Origin: Limosilactobacillus viscerum
Lineage (GTDB): Bacteria > Bacillota > Bacilli > Lactobacillales > Lactobacillaceae
Length of the DNA stretch: 41,957 bases
Assembly (NCBI RefSeq): GCF_947387525.1
Contig: NZ_CANDNW010000014.1
Coordinates: forward strand, 1-41,957
Direction: 5' to 3'
Positions 9,448 through 17,227 of the stretch are shown here, piece after piece. Position numbers and translations under genes: made by a program. A model generated the notes under the pieces. The model did no database searches. It was not told where the DNA came from and saw only the letters and a program-made list of their open reading frames with translations. Numbering within the stretch: position 1 is the stretch's first letter; each line of letters begins with the position of its first letter.

Positions 9448-9807
9448 TTACTTTTCTTGTTGGTGAAGCTTATTGATCAGTTGGTCAATCCGACTACCGT
9501 AAGCTACGGATGGGTCCCGTTCAAACTTAATTTCTGGTGTCTTGAAAATATTCAAGCGAGCACCAAGTTCGGACCGGATAAGGCCAGTTGCCTTATCGAG
9601 CCCTTCCTGGGTCTTTTCACCTGCTGATGCCTTGTCAGACAAGATACTGTAATAGATTGTTGCCTGCTGTAAGTCACCAGTTACATCAACGCCAGTAATG
9701 GTTACCCCTTGAACCCGTGGGTCACGGACCCGCTTCAAGAGGATATCATCAACTTCTCGTTGAATTTGCTGTGCCAGTCGATCAACACGAAATTGTCTAT
9801 TTGGCAT
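9448..9807 (-). CDS. rbfA: 30S ribosome-binding factor A
   Basis: A 119-residue RbfA with a single KH-type fold. It opens MPNRQFRVDRLAQQIQREV and contains the conserved DPRVQGVTITGVDVT segment and FERDPSVAYGSRID near the C-terminus. RbfA binds immature 30S subunits near helix 1 of 16S rRNA and supports late maturation and cold adaptation. It is 14 bases after infB in the conserved infB-rbfA-truB order. Confidence 0.97.
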   Translation of the reverse strand: MPNRQFRVDRLAQQIQREVDDILLKRVRDPRVQGVTITGVDVTGDLQQATIYYSILSDKASAGEKTQEGLDKATGLIRSELGARLNIFKTPEIKFERDPSVAYGSRIDQLINKLHQQEK

Positions 9808-9821
9808 GTTGAGCGTCCTCC

Positions 9822-12116
9822 TTACTTAACCGGAACTTCCTTCATTTGGTAAGCTTCGATTACATCGTTTTCCTTAATGTCGTTGTAGTTTTCAATGGTC
9901 AAACCACATTCAAAGCCAGCCTTAACTTCCTTAACGTCATCCTTAAACCGCTTTAAGGAACCAAGTTCACCTTCGTAAACAACCACTCCGTCACGGACTA
10001 AGCGAACCTTCGAGTCACGGGTAATCTTACCAGAAGTGACCATTCCACCGGCGATCGTACCGACCTTTGAAGCCTTGTACAATTGACGAACTTCAACTTC
10101 ACCAATTGTTTCTTCCTTGTAGACTGGTTCCAGCATCCCCTTCATGGCATCTTCAACTTCTTCGATTGCGTTGTAGATAACCCGGTGAAGACGAATATCA
10201 ATGTTGCTTGAGTCAGCTAGCGACTTTGCAACTGGTGTTGGGCGAACATTGAACCCAATGATAACGGCATTAGAAGCTTCCGCCAGGGTAACATCGGATT
10301 GGCTAATTGCCCCTACGGCCTGGTGAATAATGTCGACCCGGACCCCATCAACCTTAATCTTTTGCAGACTTTGGCTCAGGGCCTCAACGGACCCTTGAAC
10401 ATCGGCCTTAATGATGATTGGCAGGGTCTTCATTTCACCCTTCTTCATCGTTGCAAAGAGGTTATCAAGGGTAACATGGGAGGTCTTCTGCCGTTCCTTA
10501 TCTTGTGCCCGCTTTGCACGTTCTTCACCAGCAGCACGTGCCGTCTTTTCATCATCAAAGACAACGAACCGGTCCCCGGCTTCTGGTACCTCGTTTAAAC
10601 CAGTAATTTCTACTGGGGTGGAAGGGGTTGCCGACTTAATCCGCCGACCATTTTCATTTGTCATCGTCCGAACACGGCCAAAGGTATTACCAACAACAAT
10701 TGGGTCCCCCACGTGAAGGGTACCTTGTTGAACGAGGACGGTTGCAACAGACCCTTTACCTTGGTCCAGCCGAGCTTCGACAACGGAACCAGCGGCGTTC
10801 TGGTCTGGGTTGGCCTTTAATTCCATCATTTCTGCTTGGAGCAAGATCATGTCCAGCAATTCATCAAGGTTCTTGCCAAACTTAGCAGAAATCTTAACGA
10901 AGATGGTGTCACCACCCCAGTCTTCTGGGATCAGGTTGTACTTGGCCAATTCTTCTGTGACCCGGTCAGGGTTGGCACCTGGCTTATCAATCTTGTTAAC
11001 AGCAACAATGATTGGGGTCTTAGCAGCCTGTGCGTGGTGAATAGCTTCAACAGTCTGTGGCATAACACCATCGTCAGCGGCAACCACTAGGACCGTAATA
11101 TCAGTAATGTTAGCACCACGAGCCCGCATTTCAGTAAAGGCCGCGTGTCCTGGAGTATCCAAGAAGGTAATCAGATTGTCATTGTAGTGAACTTGGTAGG
11201 CACCAATTTCCTGGGTAATCCCACCAGCTTCATGTTCAGTAATGTGGGAATGACGCAATTTATCAAGCAAGGTCGTCTTACCGTGGTCAACGTGACCCAT
11301 AACGGTAACAACTGGTGGACGCTTAACAAGGTGTTCGGTGTTGTTTTGTTCATCCTCAAACATCTTGTCGATATCAGAAACATCAACTTCCACTTTTTCC
11401 TTGGCATCGATTCCATAATCAGTGGCGAGGAGTTCAATCGTATCCTTGTCCAAGGACTGGTTTTGGTTGATCATAACCCCCAACATAAAGAGCTTCTTGA
11501 TAATTTCCGCTGGCGAACGGTGAAGTAACTTACCTAATTCTTGGGCATTCATTCCTTCAGTATATTCCAGTACTTCTGGTAATGGCTTGTCCTTCCGCTG
11601 GGTTGGTTGCTTATGCGCAACCTCACGCAGCCGGTTATTACCCTTATTACGCTTGTTACGTTTCTTGTTCTTCTTGTTAAAACGCTTGCCGTGACGGTCA
11701 TTATTTAAGCTACCGCCAAACCGGCCACCATTATTTTGGTTCCGGCGGTTGTTGTCATTGTGCTTCTTTTCATGCTGACGGTTTTGGTGTTCTTCCCGTG
11801 GCCGTTCTTCTTCATGCTTACGTCGTGGTTGTTCGCTAGCAACCCGTTTATCATCATGGTGGTGCTTATTTTGACCATTCTTTTGGTGGTCATTGTGCTT
11901 CTTCTGCTGGTTAGCATTGTTAGCCGGTTTAGCACTAGTAGCCTTCTTAGTATTGTTGCCGCCCTTTACGACATCGCGTAACTCACTTGCTTGTTCAGGG
12001 GTCACCGAAGACATGTGGCTTTTAACGCCCATCCCTTGTTGGTTTGCGACTTCAACAAGCTTCTTACTTGGCATTTTGAGCTCTTTAGCTAGTTCATAAA
12101 TACGTTCCTTGGCCAT
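9822..12116 (-). CDS. infB: Translation initiation factor IF-2
   Basis: A 764-residue IF-2 that places initiator fMet-tRNA on the 30S subunit and promotes subunit joining. The IF2_N helix is at residues 1-50. Residues 55-165 form a highly charged His/Asn/Lys/Gln-rich linker. A second IF2_N-like segment lies near 180-240. The G domain has GHVDHGKTT at 274-282, then DTPGHAAF and NKID; domain II and the C-terminal fMet-tRNA-binding domain follow. Linker length and composition vary between lactobacilli and this one looks ordinary. It lies 13 bases after ylxQ. Confidence 0.98.
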   Translation of the reverse strand: MAKERIYELAKELKMPSKKLVEVANQQGMGVKSHMSSVTPEQASELRDVVKGGNNTKKATSAKPANNANQQKKHNDHQKNGQNKHHHDDKRVASEQPRRKHEEERPREEHQNRQHEKKHNDNNRRNQNNGGRFGGSLNNDRHGKRFNKKNKKRNKRNKGNNRLREVAHKQPTQRKDKPLPEVLEYTEGMNAQELGKLLHRSPAEIIKKLFMLGVMINQNQSLDKDTIELLATDYGIDAKEKVEVDVSDIDKMFEDEQNNTEHLVKRPPVVTVMGHVDHGKTTLLDKLRHSHITEHEAGGITQEIGAYQVHYNDNLITFLDTPGHAAFTEMRARGANITDITVLVVAADDGVMPQTVEAIHHAQAAKTPIIVAVNKIDKPGANPDRVTEELAKYNLIPEDWGGDTIFVKISAKFGKNLDELLDMILLQAEMMELKANPDQNAAGSVVEARLDQGKGSVATVLVQQGTLHVGDPIVVGNTFGRVRTMTNENGRRIKSATPSTPVEITGLNEVPEAGDRFVVFDDEKTARAAGEERAKRAQDKERQKTSHVTLDNLFATMKKGEMKTLPIIIKADVQGSVEALSQSLQKIKVDGVRVDIIHQAVGAISQSDVTLAEASNAVIIGFNVRPTPVAKSLADSSNIDIRLHRVIYNAIEEVEDAMKGMLEPVYKEETIGEVEVRQLYKASKVGTIAGGMVTSGKITRDSKVRLVRDGVVVYEGELGSLKRFKDDVKEVKAGFECGLTIENYNDIKENDVIEAYQMKEVPVK

Positions 12117-12129
12117 ACGCTCACTCTCC

Positions 12130-12444
12130 TTAATCCATTGTCAATAATTCCTCAAACTTTCTTGCAAAACCTGGTTGTACCACACCAATAATGGTCCGTG
12201 ATTGACCCGTGGCCTGGCTGAGTTGGCTTTTAGTAAATGCCCGTGAACAAGGGATACCGTACGAATTGCACTTATCAGTGAACTTCTTCGTGGTCGCCTG
12301 CCCCGCATCACTTGCTAAAAACACAAACTTTGCCTTCTTAGTTTGAATAATTTTTAATACGATTGCTTCTCCACTTACCAGTTGCCGCGCTGCTCGCGCC
12401 AGCCCTAGTAGGTTAAGCACTTGCTGATCTTGATTATTTGCCAT
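12130..12444 (-). CDS. ylxQ: L7Ae-family RNA-binding protein YlxQ
   Basis: A 104-residue L7Ae/L30e-type protein starting [19 protein letters not shown], with the typical [12 protein letters not shown] strand-loop and [10 protein letters not shown] near the end. Members of this fold bind kink-turn RNA; the role of YlxQ itself is not settled. I chose the ATG at 12444; a TTG at 12453 is also in frame. Neither has a clear ribosome site. The start lies inside the end of ylxR (11-base overlap), suggesting coupled translation. It sits in the standard nusA-ylxR-ylxQ-infB order. Confidence 0.9.
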   Translation of the reverse strand: MANNQDQQVLNLLGLARAARQLVSGEAIVLKIIQTKKAKFVFLASDAGQATTKKFTDKCNSYGIPCSRAFTKSQLSQATGQSRTIIGVVQPGFARKFEELLTMD

Positions 12445-12736
12445 CGTTACCAAATAATTCTTGCCGTGCTTGCAAGTGATCAGTATATTTGATTAGTTCA
12501 TCATAAAACGAATCGTCCAACTTAACGTGAAAGGCCTTTTCAAAGGTTTTTTCTGCCTTTGCCCGCTTGGCGATGTCAACATCAACCGCGATGTAGGCAC
12601 CACGACCGGCCTTCTTCCCGGTCGGGTCAAGTGAAACTTCATCCTGCTTGTTTTTTACAACCCGGATTAGTTGCCGCTTGGGCATCATTTCACCAGTGAC
12701 GATGTCTTTGCGCATTGGTACTTTTCTCTTTTTCAT
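12434..12736 (-). CDS. ylxR: YlxR (RnpM-type) RNA-binding protein
   Basis: A 100-residue protein starting MKKRKVPMRKDIVTGEM, with the RLIRVV-type segment (QLIRVVKN), DPTGKKAGRGAYI and a short helix after it, the DUF448/YlxR pattern. Members of this family have been linked to RNase P RNA binding. The ATG at 12736 is preceded by GGGGTG six bases upstream; the in-frame TTG directly after the nusA stop is less likely. It follows nusA by 21 bases and overlaps ylxQ. Confidence 0.93.
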   Translation of the reverse strand: MKKRKVPMRKDIVTGEMMPKRQLIRVVKNKQDEVSLDPTGKKAGRGAYIAVDVDIAKRAKAEKTFEKAFHVKLDDSFYDELIKYTDHLQARQELFGNDGK

Positions 12737-12757
12737 TATTTTCACCCCATTGCTCAA

Positions 12758-13951
12758 TTAATCTTCATCAGTTGGTTGGTCATTATCGACTGTTGTTGCG
12801 TCATCAGTTGCTGGCGTTTCATCGTCATCAGCTTCTTGAGCTTGAATCTCTTCCATTTCAGAAGCAGACTTGATATCAATCTTGTACTTCGTTAACCGGG
12901 CAGCTAACCGAGCATTTTGACCCCGCTTACCAATGGCCAGTGATAATTGGTCATCGGGAACAACAACGGTGCAGGAACGTTCTTGTTCTTCTTCGCCGTC
13001 CTCACGTTCAATGGTAATTGGGTCATTGAAGATTACATCCAGGACTTCTGCCGGGTTGAGGGCGTTAGCAATAAATTTGGCCGGGTCCTTAACGTATTCA
13101 ACAATGTCCATGTTTTCACCATCAAGCTCGTTTACAATTGCTTGAACCCGTGAACCCCGTGGGCCGACACAGGTACCAACCGGATCAATATTGTCATCGT
13201 TTGAGTATACCGCAACCTTCGCCCGGTCACCGGCTTCACGTGCGATGTTTTCAATCAGGACCGTGCCATCCTTAATTTCAGGGACTTCACGTTCAAAGAG
13301 CCGCTTCAACAATTCTGGTGCCGTCCGGCTAACGTAAATTTGTGGGCCACGACGGTCATCATTAACTTTTGAAACATAAACTTGGATCCGGTCGTGAACG
13401 TGGTAGTGTTCATTTGGCATCTTGTCCCGGTAACCCATGGCACCTTCAACACCGTCGCCCAAGTCAACATAGGTAAAGCGCTTGTCTTCACGTGAAACTT
13501 CACCAGTGATAATTTCGTTTTCGTAGGTCTTATACTTATCGTAAATGATCTTCCGCTCTTCTTCACGGAGACGTTGCATTACCACTTGTTTTGCAGTTTG
13601 TGCAGCAATCCGCCCGAAGTTCCGTGGTGTAACCTCTTCTCTGATTTGGTCACCAACATCGTAACCCTGCCCATGAGGGAGCTTCCGCGCATCAGCTAAG
13701 CTCATGTATTCATTGCTGTCATCTGCAACTAACTCGTCATCATCAGTAATTGTCTTAACGGCATATACCGTAATGTTACCAGTAGTAGCATTGAACTCAA
13801 CTTCAACGTTTTTATCACCGTAGTTTTGCTTGTAAGCAGACTCGAGTGCTTGTTCCAGCGCTTCGATAACCACTTCTTTTTTTATTCCCTTTTCTTTTTC
13901 TAGGTAGTCCAGGGCGCCAATCATTTCAGTATTGACTTTTGACTTGCTCAC
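12758..13951 (-). CDS. nusA: Transcription termination/antitermination factor NusA
   Basis: A 397-residue NusA with the N-terminal RNA polymerase-binding domain, an S1 domain (ITGEVSREDKRFTYVDLG), and two KH domains (GTCVGPRGSRVQAI and LAIGKRGQNARLA). The C-terminus is short and acidic and has no AR repeats, as normal in Firmicutes. It modulates pausing and hairpin-dependent termination. I chose GTG at 13951 because GGAG lies eight bases upstream and the protein then begins MSKSKVNTEMIGAL; a GTG three codons earlier overlaps the ribosome site. It follows rimP by 17 bases. Confidence 0.97.
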   Translation of the reverse strand: MSKSKVNTEMIGALDYLEKEKGIKKEVVIEALEQALESAYKQNYGDKNVEVEFNATTGNITVYAVKTITDDDELVADDSNEYMSLADARKLPHGQGYDVGDQIREEVTPRNFGRIAAQTAKQVVMQRLREEERKIIYDKYKTYENEIITGEVSREDKRFTYVDLGDGVEGAMGYRDKMPNEHYHVHDRIQVYVSKVNDDRRGPQIYVSRTAPELLKRLFEREVPEIKDGTVLIENIAREAGDRAKVAVYSNDDNIDPVGTCVGPRGSRVQAIVNELDGENMDIVEYVKDPAKFIANALNPAEVLDVIFNDPITIEREDGEEEQERSCTVVVPDDQLSLAIGKRGQNARLAARLTKYKIDIKSASEMEEIQAQEADDDETPATDDATTVDNDQPTDED

Positions 13952-13968
13952 TATGAACACTCCTTTAA

Positions 13969-14442
13969 TTAAAACTTAATTGCTAACCGTGCTTTGGCAA
14001 CCTTGCTGCGGTCAATTACCACTTGCCGGTGACGGGTCTTATCCAAGTAATCCAGCGTTAATTCCTTATCAGTCAGCTTTGTTAACGTTCCTTCGTAAAC
14101 CTTCCGTCCATCAATTTGTTGGTAAAGGGAAACATGGATGTAGTCGTTAACTGCCCGCTGATAGTCTGCTTCATTCTTTAATGGCCGTTCTGCACCAGGA
14201 GATGAAACTTCTAAGAAATATGCCTGTGGAATTGGGTCCGGTTCAACATTATCTAATGCTTCACTCAGCTGGTCGCTTACGGTTGCACAGTCTTCGAGGG
14301 TGATCCCCCCATCCTTGTCAATATATACCCGCAGGTACCAACTTTTCCCCTCCTTGACAAATTCAATGTCATATAGGTAGAAATTATGTTCGTCGAGAAT
14401 TGGATTGACCAAATCTGTGACGGTCTCAGTAACAGTACTCAC
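13969..14442 (-). CDS. rimP: Ribosome maturation factor RimP
   Basis: A 157-residue RimP, needed for 30S maturation. It contains [19 protein letters not shown], the [12 protein letters not shown] segment and the hallmark [11 protein letters not shown]. The start is GTG at 14442, with GGAGG seven bases upstream; an upstream in-frame ATG at 14481 lies inside a terminator-like hairpin and would add residues atypical for the family. It is the first gene of the rimP-nusA-ylxR-ylxQ-infB operon and is preceded by an extended -10 promoter and a leader hairpin. Confidence 0.95.
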   Translation of the reverse strand: MSTVTETVTDLVNPILDEHNFYLYDIEFVKEGKSWYLRVYIDKDGGITLEDCATVSDQLSEALDNVEPDPIPQAYFLEVSSPGAERPLKNEADYQRAVNDYIHVSLYQQIDGRKVYEGTLTKLTDKELTLDYLDKTRHRQVVIDRSKVAKARLAIKF

Positions 14443-14469
14443 ATTGTCACCTCCATTATTTGCAATAAA

Positions 14470-14493
14470 AAGAGCGAGCATCTCTGCTCACTC
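14470..14493 (-). terminator. Leader hairpin upstream of rimP-nusA (attenuator or upstream terminator)
   Basis: On the minus strand GAGTGAGCA pairs with TGCTCGCTC around a GAGA loop, followed by five T. It lies downstream of the proposed rimP promoter (14517-14545) and 28 bases before the rimP start, so it is in the rimP 5' leader. It is also the first good terminator after the RDV-repeat gene that ends at 14558, so it may serve both purposes. Confidence 0.75.
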
Positions 14494-14516
14494 CCACGAG
14501 TTATTTACCATTAGTA

Positions 14517-14545
14517 ATTGTAGCATGTTAGCTGGCGAAACACAA
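14517..14545 (-). promoter_or_regulatory. Extended -10 promoter for rimP-nusA-infB
   Basis: On the minus strand TGcTACAAT (TACAAT at 14517-14522) forms an extended -10 element, with TTGTGT (14540-14545) 17 bases upstream. The -35 match is weak. It lies in the 115-base gap after the RDV-repeat gene. Confidence 0.6.
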
Positions 14546-14557
14546 GCTCGATCGCTC

Positions 14558-17197
14558 TTAACCGACGATTTGGCGCGTCGCTAATGCTAGTTGCTGGATT
14601 AAGTTCCTGCAAGTATCAAACGAAGGATTCTTCGTATAAACTGCAATTGTGTACTTACCCGGAATGTAGCCAATACTGCTTACATTCCATGCATCGGTTT
14701 CGTTCCAACCATCCTTAATATAAAATTTATTGCTACCAGCAGAGATTCCCCAGTTTTGGCTTGGCGTGACACGAGCCATTAAGTACTGAACCGTCTGCTG
14801 TCCCTGCTTATTAAGATAAGTTGAAGCTGGATTTAAGAAAACTTCATGCAAAATTCTAAGTTGGTCAGCAGCCGTCGTCGTAGTAAGGCCCCACCGTCCT
14901 GAACAGTAAGTTGAGGTCAAACCCAGTTCGTTATACAGCTGGTTTAGGCCATTCATTCCACCAATCTCATTGAAAAGTTCAGCTGCCGCATTGTTATCAC
15001 TAACTTCAATCATCCTTGTTGCAGTTGCCATCTGGGCAGGGTTTAAATTGCCACCTTGATTGTGAAGAAGCTTTGTTAGTGTCCCCACTTTAGCTGTTGA
15101 TGCCATAACAAAGGTTTGTCCCGGAACATTAGTAAAGTTAACAACCTCACCAGTATTAGCCATTTGGACTGCGATAGAAACCGGCGTAGCGTAACTATTA
15201 GCGATTTGTTGCCAACGGTTGATCAATCGTTGTGAATAGGCATTGATATCAACAGGATTCGACCAGAAATCAACGTAGTTACCATTGCCATCCTGCCCAT
15301 CAGTAATCCGATGAATAATCCGGACTACCTGGTGCTGAAGCTGATTTGGGATATTAAAGCCAAGTTTAAAACCTGCTTGGCCAGCATTTAAAATATATGC
15401 ACGATTATTTGCCAGGTCTGGCCGGGAATTATTGATATCAAGCACCTGCTGACGGTATAGCTCATGGCCATCCTGGCCGATAAAAATCAGCCACTGGTAT
15501 GGCTTATTAGCTGATTGATCGCTGGCGTGCCAACCACTAACGTAAATCGAATTAGAACTAACATTAATTTGGTCAAAAGCCCCATCATTTGAACCGTATT
15601 GCTCGTTGAGGAGGTCAACATAATTAGTATTGCCATCTTGACTAGCGGCAAAGCGAAGAATTACGCTCATCGTTCCGTTAATCGCACTCGGATTAAATTT
15701 AACTAGCTGTGAAAAGCCACTATTTTGACTGTTGTAAATTTGTGCAGATTGTTTAGCAACATCTGGCCGCGCAAACAGGCTCAGTTTAGACCGCCTAATT
15801 TCCCGACCATTATTAAGCACAATCACAAACGCATTGGGTTTATTGATTGCCTGGTCGCTTGCCATCCAGCCGGCCACCTGAAGTCCGTTAGCCGTCATCT
15901 TAACTGAATCAAGCCAAGTTCCCTGTTGGTTAAACGTAAATGGCCGCATCCAGTAATCGACACACTGACCGTTTGAACCATTTCCCTGACTACTGGTGGA
16001 ATAACGACTGACAACTGCATAAGTATGACCAGCCACCAACTGTACTTTGCTCAAGTCAAAGTGGCCAGTAAAACCGGATTGGCCAGCAGTTTTAATTGCC
16101 GGAAAGGCTTTGGCAACATCAGGACGATTAACCTTACTTGCCAGAATTTGACCAACTTGGCGGTTGCTAGTCTGGTCATAGAGAATTAAGAAGTGATGAT
16201 TTGCTAACTGGGAAAGGTCAGTTGCATGCCAGCCATTAACTATTAATTCTTGACCACCAGCTAGATTATAGCTGTCAAGGTTCCCCTGGTTAGCCTCGTT
16301 ACCACTAGTAATGGGATTAAACCAGTAATCAATGTAATTGCTATTACCATCCGCCGCGGCAGAATAACGGCTAATGACTTGAAGTTGGTGTGACAAGTTA
16401 AGGTTGGCAAGTGAGAAATTAGCCTTAAATCCCGTTTCACCAGCACCATCAATACCAGGAAAAGTCCTTGCAACATCGGGGCGCGAAACTTGATTTTGAA
16501 TTAGGTAGCGACCAACTTCACGACCATTTGCCGTCCGGTCAATTACGATTACGTAGTGGTAAGGCTTATTTGCCGCCAGGTTAGTTGCGTGCCAGCCAGA
16601 AATCACCAATTGGTTATTTGCAACCGTTACATCGTCAATGTTTGCCCGGTTACTGCGGTCAACCGTAATTGGTGCAAACCAGTAATCAATAGCATTCCCG
16701 TTACCATGTGCATCATCAGTATAGCGACTAATAATTTGTACTTGGTTAAGGTTAGCAATTTGCTGGCCTAAGTTAAATTTGGTTTTAAAGCCGGATTGGT
16801 CAGCACCGTAAACGTTGTGGGCCCTTTGAACATCCGGCCGGCTTACTGGAGTTGCGGTAACATCAGCACGACTAATTTCCCGGCTATTTGTTTTATCATA
16901 AGCAATGATGTAGTGGTACCGCCGAGCTTGTGAAGCATTGGTTGCGTGCCAACCGCTAACACTCAGGTTTCCTTTGCCATCAACCTGTGCACTATCAAGA
17001 TTAGCATAGTTCCCCTGGTCGTTTTGATTATAAGTAGGAGCCTGCTGTAGTCGGTCGCTAGACTGAACTAATGCAACTGGTGCATTAGTCGTGGCGGCCT
17101 GACCATTAACCTGGCTTAACCATAGCACAAAACCACAGCTGGTCATTGCTAAACAACTCGCAGCGACTCTCTTCGCCTTATCAAAATTAATAACCAT
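14558..17197 (-). CDS. Secreted RDV-repeat protein with C-terminal beta-lactamase-like serine hydrolase domain
   Basis: An 879-residue exported protein. Residues 1-34 look like a signal peptide (Lys/Arg, then a hydrophobic stretch, then NGQAA). Five repeats of about 119 residues follow, each with GWHA/GWMA near the start and an RPDV core at residues 120, 239, 358, 477 and 592 (the last RPDL), then [ST]GF about 12 residues on and [RH][YFI][ST] about 20 further. This fits the RDV-repeat pattern described for glucansucrase N-termini in Limosilactobacillus reuteri. Residues 655-879 form a serine-hydrolase domain: SxxK at Ser700-Lys703, SDN at 733-735, KDG at 828-830. The SxxK-SDN gap of 33 residues is shorter than in true class A beta-lactamases, so antibiotic hydrolysis should not be assumed. 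No LPXTG is present; the repeats may hold it to wall or glucan. It starts 30 bases after its paralogue. Confidence 0.9.
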   Translation of the reverse strand: MVINFDKAKRVAASCLAMTSCGFVLWLSQVNGQAATTNAPVALVQSSDRLQQAPTYNQNDQGNYANLDSAQVDGKGNLSVSGWHATNASQARRYHYIIAYDKTNSREISRADVTATPVSRPDVQRAHNVYGADQSGFKTKFNLGQQIANLNQVQIISRYTDDAHGNGNAIDYWFAPITVDRSNRANIDDVTVANNQLVISGWHATNLAANKPYHYVIVIDRTANGREVGRYLIQNQVSRPDVARTFPGIDGAGETGFKANFSLANLNLSHQLQVISRYSAAADGNSNYIDYWFNPITSGNEANQGNLDSYNLAGGQELIVNGWHATDLSQLANHHFLILYDQTSNRQVGQILASKVNRPDVAKAFPAIKTAGQSGFTGHFDLSKVQLVAGHTYAVVSRYSTSSQGNGSNGQCVDYWMRPFTFNQQGTWLDSVKMTANGLQVAGWMASDQAINKPNAFVIVLNNGREIRRSKLSLFARPDVAKQSAQIYNSQNSGFSQLVKFNPSAINGTMSVILRFAASQDGNTNYVDLLNEQYGSNDGAFDQINVSSNSIYVSGWHASDQSANKPYQWLIFIGQDGHELYRQQVLDINNSRPDLANNRAYILNAGQAGFKLGFNIPNQLQHQVVRIIHRITDGQDGNGNYVDFWSNPVDINAYSQRLINRWQQIANSYATPVSIAVQMANTGEVVNFTNVPGQTFVMASTAKVGTLTKLLHNQGGNLNPAQMATATRMIEVSDNNAAAELFNEIGGMNGLNQLYNELGLTSTYCSGRWGLTTTTAADQLRILHEVFLNPASTYLNKQGQQTVQYLMARVTPSQNWGISAGSNKFYIKDGWNETDAWNVSSIGYIPGKYTIAVYTKNPSFDTCRNLIQQLALATRQIVG

Positions 17198-17227
17198 TTT
17201 ATTTCCCCCAAAAGTTAACTTTACTGA

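Noticed and set aside
14558-15230. Beta-lactamase antibiotic resistance
   Set aside because: The domain has SxxK, SDN and KDG, but the gap between the first two is about half that of class A enzymes, and it sits at the end of a repeat-rich secreted protein. It fits the serine-hydrolase relatives common in lactobacilli.
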